This document shows, piece by piece, positions 1 through 6,924 of a stretch of 12,511 bases of DNA (position 1 is its first letter; each line of letters begins with the position of its first letter). Made by a program: the position numbers and the translations under genes. The stretch spans positions 1-12,511 of the forward strand of contig CAUJKG010000365.1 of assembly GCA_963205465.1 (NCBI GenBank). The letters run 5' to 3'. The notes under the pieces were generated by a model, which saw only the letters and a program-made list of their open reading frames with translations, did no database searches and was not told the DNA's origin. The DNA is from Pseudomonadota bacterium. GTDB lineage: Bacteria > Pseudomonadota > Alphaproteobacteria > Rhizobiales > Xanthobacteraceae.

Positions 1-2
1 GC

Positions 3-77
3 ACCAACCGGGCGGCTGGAGCGCTGCAGCTTTTGCTCCAGATTCGTTCCCGTCAGAGACGCCTGCCGCGCCAATGA
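3..77 (+). other. Possible 3' end of an upstream CDS (uncertain frame)
   Basis: The first 200 bases contain no complete gene. Two + frames stay open from the left edge. One ends at TGA 75-77 and would give a short basic tail ending RRLPRQ. The other ends at TAA 137-139 and would give a tail ending WVLDH. Either could be the C-terminus of a gene that begins left of the window. The first has slightly more G/C at third codon positions, but the stretches are too short to decide and I recognise no family. The remaining DNA up to 202 is the leader of the sugar operon. Confidence 0.2.
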
Positions 78-87
78 GCCTCCATGA

Positions 88-101
88 CGGCCTCCGGGCC
101 G
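88..101 (+). other. Short GC hairpin upstream of the sugar cassette
   Basis: CGGCC (88-92) and GGCCG (97-101) form a perfect 5-bp inverted repeat around a TCCG loop. There is no T-tract after it, so it is not a convincing intrinsic terminator. It lies just after the first possible stop of an upstream frame and about 100 nt before the rfbF start. An AT-richer stretch (about 129-156) follows and may contain the promoter, but I could not find a -35/-10 pair with acceptable spacing. Confidence 0.25.
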
Positions 102-202
102 ATCACATTGATGCGGCTTCCTGGGTGCTTGATCATTAATCGAGTTTTGTTTCCAACCGGGCTATTGTGAAATTGGCTGACGCAGGCGGCAGAAGAGGGA
201 AG

Positions 203-973
203 ATGAAGGCCGTGATTCTGGCTGGCGGCCTTGGCACCCGGCTCGGCGAAGAAACCCAGACGCGTCCGAAGCCGATGGTCGAGATCGGCGGCATGCCTAT
301 CCTCTGGCACATCATGAAAATCTATTCCGCGGGCGGCGTGAATGAATTCGTGGTGCTGTGCGGCTATCGCGGCTACATGATCAAGGAGTTCTTCGCGAAC
401 TATTTCCTTCACAACGCCGATGTCACCTTCGACATCGCGAAGAACAAGATGGAAGTGCACAACGCCGCCGGTGAGCCGTGGCGCGTGACCCTGATCGACA
501 CCGGCGACAAGACGCAGACTGGCGGCCGCATCAAGCGGGCGAGGCGTTTCGTCGAGGACGACGCGGCATTTCACGTCACCTATGGCGACGGTGTCGGCAA
601 TGTTGACATCCGCGCGCTGGAAACATTTCACGCCGCGCATGGCAAAATCGCCACGCTGACCGCCGTACAACCCGCGGGGCGTTTTGGCGGGCTACGCCTC
701 GCGCAGGATCGTGTCAGCGCATTTCAGGAAAAGCCGCTGGGCGACGGCGGCTGGATCAACGGCGGCTTCTTCGTGCTTTCGCCGAAAGTGTTCGATTATA
801 TCGACGGCGACGCCACGATCTGGGAGCGCCAGCCGCTGGAGCGTCTGGCGGGTGAGGGCGAACTGCATGCCTATCGTCACCCCGGCTTCTGGCACGCGAT
901 GGACTCGCAGCGCGATAAGGACGTGCTGAACGAGATGTGGCAGAAGTCCGAGGCAGGCTGGAAAGTCTGGTGA
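203..973 (+). CDS. rfbF: Glucose-1-phosphate cytidylyltransferase
   Basis: Cytosolic nucleotidyltransferase that makes CDP-glucose and pyrophosphate from CTP and alpha-D-glucose 1-phosphate, the entry step to CDP-6-deoxy sugars. The 256-aa product matches the family length. It opens with the sugar-nucleotide loop LAGGLGTRLGEET (residues 6-18), followed by RPKPMVEIGG (21-30, Lys23 typical for phosphate contact), YGDG (127-130, nucleotide/metal site), FQEKP (174-178) and WINGGFF (184-190), all hallmarks of RfbF. The ATG at 203 is chosen over the in-frame GTG at 167 because MKAVILAGG is the usual family N-terminus and the purine-rich AGAAGAGGGA (191-200) sits just upstream as a ribosome binding site. 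Its TGA overlaps the rfbG start by one base (TGATG), which indicates translational coupling. It is the first recognisable gene of the cassette. Family assignment is secure; cytidylyl rather than thymidylyl specificity is supported by the adjacent rfbG. Confidence 0.95.
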   Translation: MKAVILAGGLGTRLGEETQTRPKPMVEIGGMPILWHIMKIYSAGGVNEFVVLCGYRGYMIKEFFANYFLHNADVTFDIAKNKMEVHNAAGEPWRVTLIDTGDKTQTGGRIKRARRFVEDDAAFHVTYGDGVGNVDIRALETFHAAHGKIATLTAVQPAGRFGGLRLAQDRVSAFQEKPLGDGGWINGGFFVLSPKVFDYIDGDATIWERQPLERLAGEGELHAYRHPGFWHAMDSQRDKDVLNEMWQKSEAGWKVW

Positions 974-2052
974 TGAACGCGGACTTCTGGCGCGGCAAGC
1001 GGGTTTTCCTGACCGGCCATACCGGCTTCAAGGGCGGGTGGATGGCGCTCTGGCTGGAGCAGATGGGCGCGGACGTGTCCGGCTATTCGCTGCCGCCAGC
1101 GACCGAGCCTAATTTTTTCGAAGTGGCGCGGCTTTCGCGTGCGGACGAGCATTTTGCCGATCTTGCTGACCGCGAAGCGTTGGGAAGCGCGATACGCGCG
1201 CACAAGCCCGACATCGTTATTCATGCCGCAGCGCAGGCGCTGGTGCTGCCTTCCTATAAAGAGCCGGTCGAAACCTTCGCGACCAACGTAATGGGCACGG
1301 TGCATGTGCTCGATGCCGTATATGCGCTTAACGAGAAGCACGGCGGCAAAGTGCGCGTTATCGTGAACGTGACCAGCGACAAGTGCTACGAGAATAAGGA
1401 AACGCCGCGCGGCTATCGCGAAGACGCGCCGATGGGTGGCCACGATCCCTATTCGGCCAGCAAGGGTGCGGCCGAACTCGTTACGTCCGCTTATCGCAAT
1501 TCCTTTTTCTCGAAGGCGGGTGTTCGGCTTGCGAGCGTGCGCGCGGGCAACGTGATCGGTGGTGGCGACTGGTCGGAAGCGCGGCTCGTGCCTGATATTT
1601 TCCGCGCCTTTGCGCGGGGCGAGAAGGTGCATCTCCGTCATCCGAAAGCGGTGCGCGCGTGGCAGCATGTGCTCGATCCTGTGCGCGGCTATTTGATGCT
1701 TGCGGAACGGCTCTGGGCTGACGACGGCATGAAGTTTGCCGATGGCTGGAATTTTGGCCCGCCGCCGGAAGAAATTCACGACGTCGAAACCGTGACGAAG
1801 GTGTTCGCGAATCGCTGGGGTAGTGGCGCTGGCTTCGACGTTGAAAAGGATGCCGCCGCGCCGCACGAAGCGGGATTGCTGCTGCTCGACAGCGCGCGTG
1901 CGAACGAGCGGCTTGGGTGGAAGCCGCGGCTCTCGTTCGAGCAGAGCCTCGAATGGACGACCGATTGGTACCGCGCTTTCTACGAGGGCAAGAACGACAT
2001 GCGCGCGTTCTCGCTTTCGCAGATCGAGCGCTTTGCGGCAGGCGCGGTCTGA
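973..2052 (+). CDS. rfbG: CDP-glucose 4,6-dehydratase
   Basis: NAD+-dependent short-chain dehydrogenase/reductase that converts CDP-glucose to CDP-4-keto-6-deoxyglucose, the branch-point intermediate of CDP-deoxysugar pathways. The 359-aa protein has the Rossmann loop TGHTGFKG (residues 14-21) with the GHTGFKGGW signature of this subfamily. The TSDKCYEN motif (134-141) contributes the catalytic Thr-Asp-Lys, and YSASK (160-164) carries the catalytic Tyr160 and Lys164. A HAAAQ motif (84-88) follows the third strand. The ATG at 973 overlaps the rfbF stop; an upstream in-frame ATG at 937 would extend the protein into the end of rfbF and is unlikely. A 5-nt gap leads to the next gene. Together with rfbF it defines the activated nucleotide of this cassette as CDP. 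Confidence is very high from the motifs and the rfbF-rfbG pairing. Confidence 0.95.
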   Translation: MNADFWRGKRVFLTGHTGFKGGWMALWLEQMGADVSGYSLPPATEPNFFEVARLSRADEHFADLADREALGSAIRAHKPDIVIHAAAQALVLPSYKEPVETFATNVMGTVHVLDAVYALNEKHGGKVRVIVNVTSDKCYENKETPRGYREDAPMGGHDPYSASKGAAELVTSAYRNSFFSKAGVRLASVRAGNVIGGGDWSEARLVPDIFRAFARGEKVHLRHPKAVRAWQHVLDPVRGYLMLAERLWADDGMKFADGWNFGPPPEEIHDVETVTKVFANRWGSGAGFDVEKDAAAPHEAGLLLLDSARANERLGWKPRLSFEQSLEWTTDWYRAFYEGKNDMRAFSLSQIERFAAGAV

Positions 2053-2057
2053 TCGTC

Positions 2058-3287
2058 ATGATACAGGCTCGCTGCAGATTCTGTTCGGCGCCGCTCTCGC
2101 GCGTTCTGGTCGATCTGGGATTGAGTCCGGTTTCGAATTCGTTCCTGAAGGAAGAGCAGCTCGGCACCGCGGAACCGCGTTTCCCGTTGAAGACGTTCGT
2201 CTGCGAGGAATGCTTTCTGGTGCAGATCGAGCCGTTCGGAAAGCCGGAAGAAATCTTCGACGACTATGTTTACTTCTCGTCCTATTCGCAGTCATGGCTC
2301 GCGCATGCGAAGCAATATGCGGAGACGATAACGAAGAAACTTTCGCTTGGTGCTGACAGTCTCGTGGTAGAGATCGCCAGTAACGACGGCTATCTGCTGC
2401 AGTATTTCCGCGGGCTGGACATTCCTGTGCTCGGTGTCGAGCCGGCGCATACTGTTGCGAAGGCCGCGGAAGCAAAAGGCATTCCGACCTGGCAGCGGTT
2501 CTTCGGCGTTGAGACGGCGAACAAGCTCGCGGCGGAAGGCAAGCAGGCGGATCTTCTGATCGGCAACAATGTGCTCGCGCATGTGCCGGACCTGAACGAT
2601 TTCGTTGCGGGGCTTGCGATCGCGCTGAAGCCGCGCGGCACCATCACGATGGAATTTCCCCATCTGATGCAGATGATCGAGAACACGCAGTTCGACACGA
2701 TTTATCACGAGCATTATTCGTATCTCTCGCTCGTTGCCGTGCAGCGCGTGTTCGCCGCGCATGGTCTCACCGTCTATGATGTGGAAGAAATTCCGACACA
2801 TGGCGGTTCGCTGCGCATTCATGCCGGGCATGCGACTGCATTCGCGTCGCCGTCAACGCGCGTAATGAAGTTGCTCGAAATCGAGCGCGCGAAGGGTTAT
2901 GAGTGTGCGGCTGCCTATGAGGGGTTTGCCGCGAAGGTAGATCGCATTCGTGCAGATTTGCTTCGTTTCCTCCACGAGGCAAAAAGTGAAAGGAAGAAGG
3001 TTGCCGGTTACGGCGCGGCAGCAAAAGGCAATACCCTCCTGAATTATTGTGCCGTGGGAAGTGATCTCATCGCCTTCGTGGCCGATGCCAATCCGCACAA
3101 GCAGAGCCTGTTCCTGCCGGGCAGCCATATACCGGTCGCCGCGCCGGAGCGTATCTTTGCCGAGCAGCCCGATTATGTTCTGATCCTGCCCTGGAATTTG
3201 ACGGACGAAATTTCTTCTCAGCTCAAACATATCCGCGACTGGGGCGGCCGTTTCGTCACCGCCGTTCCTGCGTTGCGGATTTTCTGA
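2058..3287 (+). CDS. Sugar C-methyltransferase, TylC3/NovU/TcaB9 type
   Basis: SAM-dependent class I methyltransferase expected to add a methyl group to carbon of a 4-keto-6-deoxy sugar nucleotide, most often at C3. The 409-aa length equals that of known sugar C-methyltransferases. Visible in order are an N-terminal zinc module with Cys6, Cys9, Cys49 and Cys52; Tyr70 in FDDYVYFSSYS; the SAM motif VEIASNDGYL (104-113); His175 in VLAHVPD; YHEH (216-219); and a C-terminal Rossmann-like domain beginning GYGAAAKGNT (about residue 320). Recalled catalytic residues of TcaB9 (Tyr76, His181, Tyr222, Glu224, His225) fall on Tyr70, His175, Tyr216, Glu218 and His219 with a constant offset of six; that alignment is from memory. 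The start at 2058 has no good Shine-Dalgarno sequence and lies 5 nt after rfbG, so translation is probably coupled. Which carbon is methylated (C3 versus C5) cannot be read from the sequence alone. Confidence 0.88.
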   Translation: MIQARCRFCSAPLSRVLVDLGLSPVSNSFLKEEQLGTAEPRFPLKTFVCEECFLVQIEPFGKPEEIFDDYVYFSSYSQSWLAHAKQYAETITKKLSLGADSLVVEIASNDGYLLQYFRGLDIPVLGVEPAHTVAKAAEAKGIPTWQRFFGVETANKLAAEGKQADLLIGNNVLAHVPDLNDFVAGLAIALKPRGTITMEFPHLMQMIENTQFDTIYHEHYSYLSLVAVQRVFAAHGLTVYDVEEIPTHGGSLRIHAGHATAFASPSTRVMKLLEIERAKGYECAAAYEGFAAKVDRIRADLLRFLHEAKSERKKVAGYGAAAKGNTLLNYCAVGSDLIAFVADANPHKQSLFLPGSHIPVAAPERIFAEQPDYVLILPWNLTDEISSQLKHIRDWGGRFVTAVPALRIF

Positions 3288-3296
3288 CGGTGTTGG

Positions 3297-3845
3297 ATGC
3301 GTTTTACCCCCGCGGCTCTCTCTGGCGTATTCGTCGTCGAGACTGACGTCTCTGAGGATGCGCGTGGTAGTTTTGCGCGGGCCTTCTGCGAGCGTGAGTT
3401 CGCTGCAGCCGGACTGAATACGAAATGGCCGCAACACAACCTCTCGCGCAATGCGAAGCGCGGTACGCTCCGTGGCTTGCACTATCAGGTGCCGCCACAC
3501 GGCGAGATCAAGCTGATCCGCTGCGCGGCGGGTGCGATTTTCGATGTGCTGGTGGATCTGCGCGAGAACTCGCCGACGTTTCGCAAGTGGGAGAGTTTTG
3601 AACTTTCGGCGGCGAACCACCGCGCGCTCTATGTGCCGGAAGGCATCGCGCATGGGTTTCAAACGCTCGAAGATGAATCGACCGTGTTGTACTTGATGTC
3701 GGAATTCTACGTGCCTGCGAGTGCACGGGGTATCGCATGGAACGACCCAGAACTTGGTATTGCCTGGCCGTTTGTAGATCTCGTCATGTCTGAGGCCGAC
3801 CGCGCGCATCCGGCGTTGCAGACGCTATTTGGCAGGAAAGAATAG
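3297..3845 (+). CDS. RmlC-like NDP-4-keto-6-deoxysugar 3,5-epimerase
   Basis: Cupin-fold epimerase of the dTDP-4-dehydrorhamnose 3,5-epimerase family, 182 aa, the usual length. Conserved features include RGxLRGLHYQ around His62 (catalytic base), Lys72 in HGEIKLIRC, DVLVDLR (83-89), PEGIAHGF (114-121), Tyr132 and Tyr138 in LYLMSEFYVP, WNDP (148-151) and SEAD (165-168, Asp168 probably the partner of the catalytic His). In a CDP cassette with a C-methyltransferase it more likely epimerises the methylated 4-keto intermediate at C5 and/or C3 than takes part in dTDP-rhamnose synthesis; rmlA, rmlB and rmlD are not present. It starts at ATG 3297, 9 nt after the methyltransferase stop, with only a weak ribosome binding site. 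Mono- versus double-epimerase activity cannot be decided. The symbol rfbC is withheld because that name implies dTDP-rhamnose. Confidence 0.88.
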   Translation: MRFTPAALSGVFVVETDVSEDARGSFARAFCEREFAAAGLNTKWPQHNLSRNAKRGTLRGLHYQVPPHGEIKLIRCAAGAIFDVLVDLRENSPTFRKWESFELSAANHRALYVPEGIAHGFQTLEDESTVLYLMSEFYVPASARGIAWNDPELGIAWPFVDLVMSEADRAHPALQTLFGRKE

Positions 3846-3854
3846 GGTGCTTGC

Positions 3855-4775
3855 GTGAAGCGCGTCCTTGTCACCGGGGCAAGGGGGTATGTTGCTCCTT
3901 GGGCGATAGCCGCTTTGCACCAGGCCGGCTTCGACGTGCATGGAACGTCCAGCATCCGAGGTGTCAGGGTGAGGAACGCTACGCTCCATTATGCGGATCT
4001 GCTGGATGGCGACATCGCCGGCCTTATCGGTGACGTGCAGCCGACGCATCTCCTGCTCGCAGCGTGGGTCACGAAGCACCGCGAATTCTGGGAGAGCCCC
4101 GATAATGATCGCTGGCTGGCTGCGAACGTGCGCATTGCGGAGCGTTTCTTTGCGAACGGGGGGCGCCGCCTCGTTTTTGCCGGTTCCTGTGCTGCATATG
4201 ACTGGTCCGACCCGATCCTGCGCAATCCTGTGAAGGAAGATGCCGCGCAGGGAGCACCGCTGACGCGCTATGGCAGAGCGAAGCGGGAAGCGGCGGCAAG
4301 GATCGCGGCGCTCGCACGGCAAGCAGGAGCGAGTTTTGCGGACGGAAGGATTTTCTTTCCGGTTGGAATGCATGAAGCGCCCGCGCGGCTGATTCCATCT
4401 TTGATCGTTGCGCTACGCGAAGGCCGGAATCCGGGGCTGCGAAACCCTGCGCTGGTTCGCGATTTCATCGATGTTCGTGACGCGGGCGAGGCACTGGCCG
4501 TGTTGCTGGATTCGTCTGTGGAAGGGCCGGTGAATATTGGTTCCGGTCACGGAGTCCGGCTGGATGCCGTCGCAGCAAAACTGGCGGCGATGCTCGACCG
4601 GCAGGATATTTTACGATACCAACCGCCCGGTGAATTGGGGACCGAGCCGCCAGTTCTCGTGGCCGACATCTCCCGCCTGACAAATGAGGCCGGCTTCACA
4701 CCCCGCTATTCGCTCGACCAGACCCTTGCTTCCGCGATTTCCGCCGTGACGGAAAGCAGGGCGACCGAGGCCTGA
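3855..4775 (+). CDS. NAD(P)-dependent SDR, probable CDP-4-keto-sugar C4 reductase
   Basis: Extended short-chain dehydrogenase/reductase of 306 aa. The N-terminal nucleotide-binding loop reads VTGARGYVAPW (residues 6-16), a variant of TGxxGxxG whose last Gly is Ala. AGSCAAYDW (109-117) supplies the active-site Ser111, and YGRAK (139-143) the catalytic Tyr and Lys. A VRDFIDVRDAG segment near residue 200 and a VNIGSGHGV segment near 225 are typical of sugar-nucleotide epimerases and reductases. The GSCAxYDW motif is common in reductases that act late in deoxysugar pathways, so C4-keto reduction is the best guess; 4-epimerase activity is the alternative. It starts with GTG at 3855, preceded by AGGG (3844-3847) 7 nt upstream and 9 nt after the epimerase gene. 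Its TGA is directly followed by the ATG of the next gene with no spacer. Family certain, exact reaction inferred. Confidence 0.83.
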   Translation: MKRVLVTGARGYVAPWAIAALHQAGFDVHGTSSIRGVRVRNATLHYADLLDGDIAGLIGDVQPTHLLLAAWVTKHREFWESPDNDRWLAANVRIAERFFANGGRRLVFAGSCAAYDWSDPILRNPVKEDAAQGAPLTRYGRAKREAAARIAALARQAGASFADGRIFFPVGMHEAPARLIPSLIVALREGRNPGLRNPALVRDFIDVRDAGEALAVLLDSSVEGPVNIGSGHGVRLDAVAAKLAAMLDRQDILRYQPPGELGTEPPVLVADISRLTNEAGFTPRYSLDQTLASAISAVTESRATEA

Positions 4776-5936
4776 ATGATTTGCTGCCCTGTGTGTGACG
4801 GGAAGGACGTATTTCCGTTTTTGTCGCGCGACGATGTTCCGGTGCATCAGAACCTGCTGTGTGAGTCGGAAGCCAGCGCGCGGGCGGTGAACACTGGCCG
4901 TCTGCAGATGACGGTTTGTGCGACGTGCAGCTTTGTTTTCAATGCAGCGTTCGATCTTTCCCGCCTCTCTTACGGGGAAGGCTACAATAATTGCCAGACG
5001 CACTCGCCGTATTTTGAAGCTTATGTGAGCGATCTCACGCGCGGTCTCGTTGAGGAGTCGGGTGTGCGCAATGCGCTGATCGTCGAGGTCGGCTGCGGCA
5101 GCGGCGATTTCTTGCGCGGGCTTGTCAATTATCCGGACAGCGGCAACCGCGGCATCGGGTTTGATCCCGCCTATACGGGCGCGGCGACCGAACTGAACGG
5201 GAAGCTGCGCTTCGTAAAAGAGTATTACGGACCGGAGCATGCGAGTCTTGCGGCCGATGTCGTTGTCAGCCGTCACGTGATCGAGCATGTGCCGCAACCA
5301 ATCCCGTTGCTGCAGTCCCTCGCCAAAGCATTATCCGGGTCGTCGCAGGCAAAAGTGTTCTTCGAAACGCCGAACGTGGACTGGATTTTGTCCAATCAGG
5401 TGGTCTGGGATTTCTTCTACGAGCACTGTTCGCTTTTTAATGTGCGTTCCATCGCTTATGCTTTCGAGCGCGCGTCCTTCCCGCCGAAGCAGACGAAGCT
5501 TGTGTTCGGCGAGCAATATCTCTGGTTCGAGGCGGCGCTCAACGGTACGAAAACTTCGCCGGCTGCAGGCGCCGATACGGTTGCGCTCGCGCAAGCGTTT
5601 GGCCGGAATTACGAAGCCAACATGAAACGAGCGAAACAAACGCTCGAAGCGCTGGCCCGTAAGGGAAAAGTGGCATTATGGGGCGCGGGGGCGAAGGGCA
5701 CGACCTTCGCCAGCATCATTGACGCCGATAAAACGCTGATTGATTGCCTGATCGACCTCAATCCTGACAAGCAGTCCAAATATGTGCCGGGCACCGGCCA
5801 CGCCATCGTGTCGCCGAAAGAGATCGGAGTGCGCGGCGTGAAACACGCGATCCTGATGAACCCGAATTACGCAGCAGAATGTCGGGCGCTCTTGGCCGGC
5901 ATGAAATCGGACTGCGAACTTGTGATGTGGAGTTGA
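4776..5936 (+). CDS. Second zinc-motif class I methyltransferase with C-terminal Rossmann domain
   Basis: SAM-dependent methyltransferase of 386 aa with the same layout as the methyltransferase at 2058-3287 but clearly diverged. It has an N-terminal zinc-type cluster (Cys4, Cys7, Cys48, Cys51), a canonical SAM motif EVGCGSGDFL (104-113), SRHVIEHVP (165-173), FYEHCSLF (214-221, in place of the YHEHYSYL of the first enzyme), and a C-terminal domain opening with VALWGAGAKGTT (299-310) followed by LIDLNPDKQ (325-333). The last segment parallels ADANPHKQ in the first enzyme. It probably methylates a sugar or sugar-nucleotide intermediate, on carbon or on a side chain, as the second methylation of the pathway; the substrate is not known. 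The start ATG directly abuts the preceding TGA and has GAGG at 4767-4770, five bases upstream. A frequent annotation for such proteins is simply class I SAM-dependent methyltransferase. Confidence 0.82.
   Translation: MICCPVCDGKDVFPFLSRDDVPVHQNLLCESEASARAVNTGRLQMTVCATCSFVFNAAFDLSRLSYGEGYNNCQTHSPYFEAYVSDLTRGLVEESGVRNALIVEVGCGSGDFLRGLVNYPDSGNRGIGFDPAYTGAATELNGKLRFVKEYYGPEHASLAADVVVSRHVIEHVPQPIPLLQSLAKALSGSSQAKVFFETPNVDWILSNQVVWDFFYEHCSLFNVRSIAYAFERASFPPKQTKLVFGEQYLWFEAALNGTKTSPAAGADTVALAQAFGRNYEANMKRAKQTLEALARKGKVALWGAGAKGTTFASIIDADKTLIDCLIDLNPDKQSKYVPGTGHAIVSPKEIGVRGVKHAILMNPNYAAECRALLAGMKSDCELVMWS
5929..5932 (+). promoter_or_regulatory. Ribosome binding site that favours a TTG start
   Basis: GGAG at 5929-5932 lies inside the last codons of the preceding methyltransferase gene. 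It is 6 nt before TTG 5939, the optimal distance. TTG 5933 and GTG 5927 are in the same frame but too close to this site or upstream of it, so 5939 is preferred. Confidence 0.5.
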
Positions 5937-5938
5937 CC

Positions 5939-6715
5939 TTGCGCTTTACCGTCGATCACGAAAAGAAAGAGCTTCGCGTCGAGGAGGGCGGTAATGCCCG
6001 CACGCTCGATCTGCATTCGAAGGAGGCGTTCGAGATCGTTTCGCGCGAATGGGTGCGGCTCGGCTGGAATCAAAAGTACCAGTACACCTATTCGTGGCTG
6101 GGTCGTCCGGTCATCCAGTTGCCATCCGACATGTTGCGGTTGCAGGAGGCGATCTACCAGTTGGAGCCTGACTACATCATCGAAACTGGCGTTGCGCATG
6201 GCGGCTCGCTGATCTTCTCCGCGAGTCTTTGTGAACTGGCGCGCAAAGGGCACGTGATCGGCATCGACATCGAGATCCGGCCGCATAACCGCAAGGCGAT
6301 TGAGGCACACGAATTGTCCAAGCGCATCTCGCTGGTGGAGGGCAGTTCAACCGCGCCGGAAACAATCGCGAAGGTGAAGGAGATCATCGCAGGCGGTGCA
6401 AAGCCGGAGACGGTTCTGGTGATTCTCGACTCCGATCATTCGAAGGCGCATGTGGCGAGAGAACTGGATTTATACTGCGACTTCGTCACACCCGGATCCT
6501 ACATCGTCGCGACCGACGGCATCATGTATGACCTGCATGACATGCCGCGCGGCAAGCCCGAGTGGATAACCGATAATCCGACGGAGGCCGCGCGTGATTT
6601 CGCGAAGAAGGACTCCCGTTTCGTGATCGAGCCGCCGAAGTGGCCGTTCAACGAAAGTGAATTGAGTGCAGATATGACCCACTGGCCTGATGCTTGGCTG
6701 AAGCGGGTGAAATAG
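5939..6715 (+). CDS. CmcI/rhamnosyl O-methyltransferase-like protein (cephalosporin hydroxylase family)
   Basis: A 258-aa class I methyltransferase-fold protein of the family named after CmcI (cephalosporin hydroxylase), which also holds the mycobacterial rhamnosyl O-methyltransferases. Visible motifs are the SAM loop IETGVAHGGS (81-90), VIGIDIE (107-112, acidic Asp110 after strand 2), VLVILDSDHSKAHV (159-172, Asp164, Asp166 and His167, candidate metal/catalytic residues) and IVATDG (189-194, Asp193). In this context it most likely O-methylates a hydroxyl of the deoxysugar or of the glycan carrying it; hydroxylation is not supported by anything seen. No in-frame ATG exists near the 5' end except at 5879, deep inside the upstream gene; TTG 5939 with GGAG at 5929 is the best start, leaving a 2-nt gap. 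It is the last gene of the cassette before a 209-bp intergenic region. Confidence 0.8.
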   Translation: MRFTVDHEKKELRVEEGGNARTLDLHSKEAFEIVSREWVRLGWNQKYQYTYSWLGRPVIQLPSDMLRLQEAIYQLEPDYIIETGVAHGGSLIFSASLCELARKGHVIGIDIEIRPHNRKAIEAHELSKRISLVEGSSTAPETIAKVKEIIAGGAKPETVLVILDSDHSKAHVARELDLYCDFVTPGSYIVATDGIMYDLHDMPRGKPEWITDNPTEAARDFAKKDSRFVIEPPKWPFNESELSADMTHWPDAWLKRVK

Positions 6716-6924
6716 CTGGCGGCGTTTGGCGCTCTACTTGAAACAAAAGAGGAATCTTTTGGTGCCTGCGACGCCGGAGATCCAGCGCCTGGGGGCTCGT
6801 CGTTCCCGCCGCTTCCTCCCAATCCATTGAAGAAAATGTGATTTTATGGAGACTTTACCGCGCGGGTGAAGCGTGATCCGTTGGTACCGAAGGTGCCGGG
6901 TGGTGCTGTCATAAGGGCTGATTC
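6716..6924. other. Intergenic region between the sugar cassette and the L,D-transpeptidase gene
   Basis: This 209-bp stretch holds no gene I can support. It contains two inverted repeats: CAAAAGA (6744-6750) with TCTTTTG (6755-6761) around GGAA, and GGTACC (6883-6888) with GGTGCC (6892-6897) around GAA, the latter including a G-T wobble. The first is AT-rich and not followed by a T-run, so it is only a weak terminator candidate for the cassette. An AT-rich stretch at about 6827-6855 probably holds the promoter of the next gene, but I found no properly spaced -35/-10 pair. Confidence 0.4.
6744..6761 (+). terminator. Weak hairpin, possible terminator of the sugar cassette
   Basis: A perfect 7-bp stem, CAAAAGA paired with TCTTTTG around a GGAA loop, begins 28 nt after the last stop of the cassette. 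Four T residues form part of the descending arm and only GG follows, so the stem is weak and the classical GC-stem plus U-tract is lacking. Position is its main support. Confidence 0.25.

Noticed and set aside
167..202. Upstream GTG start for rfbF
   Set aside because: The added 12 residues are not part of the family N-terminus, and the ribosome binding site at 191-200 belongs to the ATG at 203.
877..1866. Long minus-strand open frame of 329 codons opposite rfbG
   Set aside because: It lies wholly opposite rfbF/rfbG, whose motifs are unmistakable. The product is rich in Arg and His, as expected for an antisense shadow of a gene with high G/C at third positions.
2853..3809. Minus-strand open frame of 318 codons opposite the C-methyltransferase and epimerase genes
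   Set aside because: It spans two real genes on the other strand, shows no recognisable motif, and has a shadow-type composition.
3297..3845. Calling this rfbC/rmlC of dTDP-rhamnose synthesis
   Set aside because: No rmlA, rmlB or rmlD is nearby, and the neighbours make CDP sugars; the family is right but the pathway name would mislead.
6716..6924. Possible small gene or RNA in the gap before the L,D-transpeptidase
   Set aside because: No frame has a start with a ribosome binding site and coding-like composition, and the two hairpins alone do not support an RNA gene.
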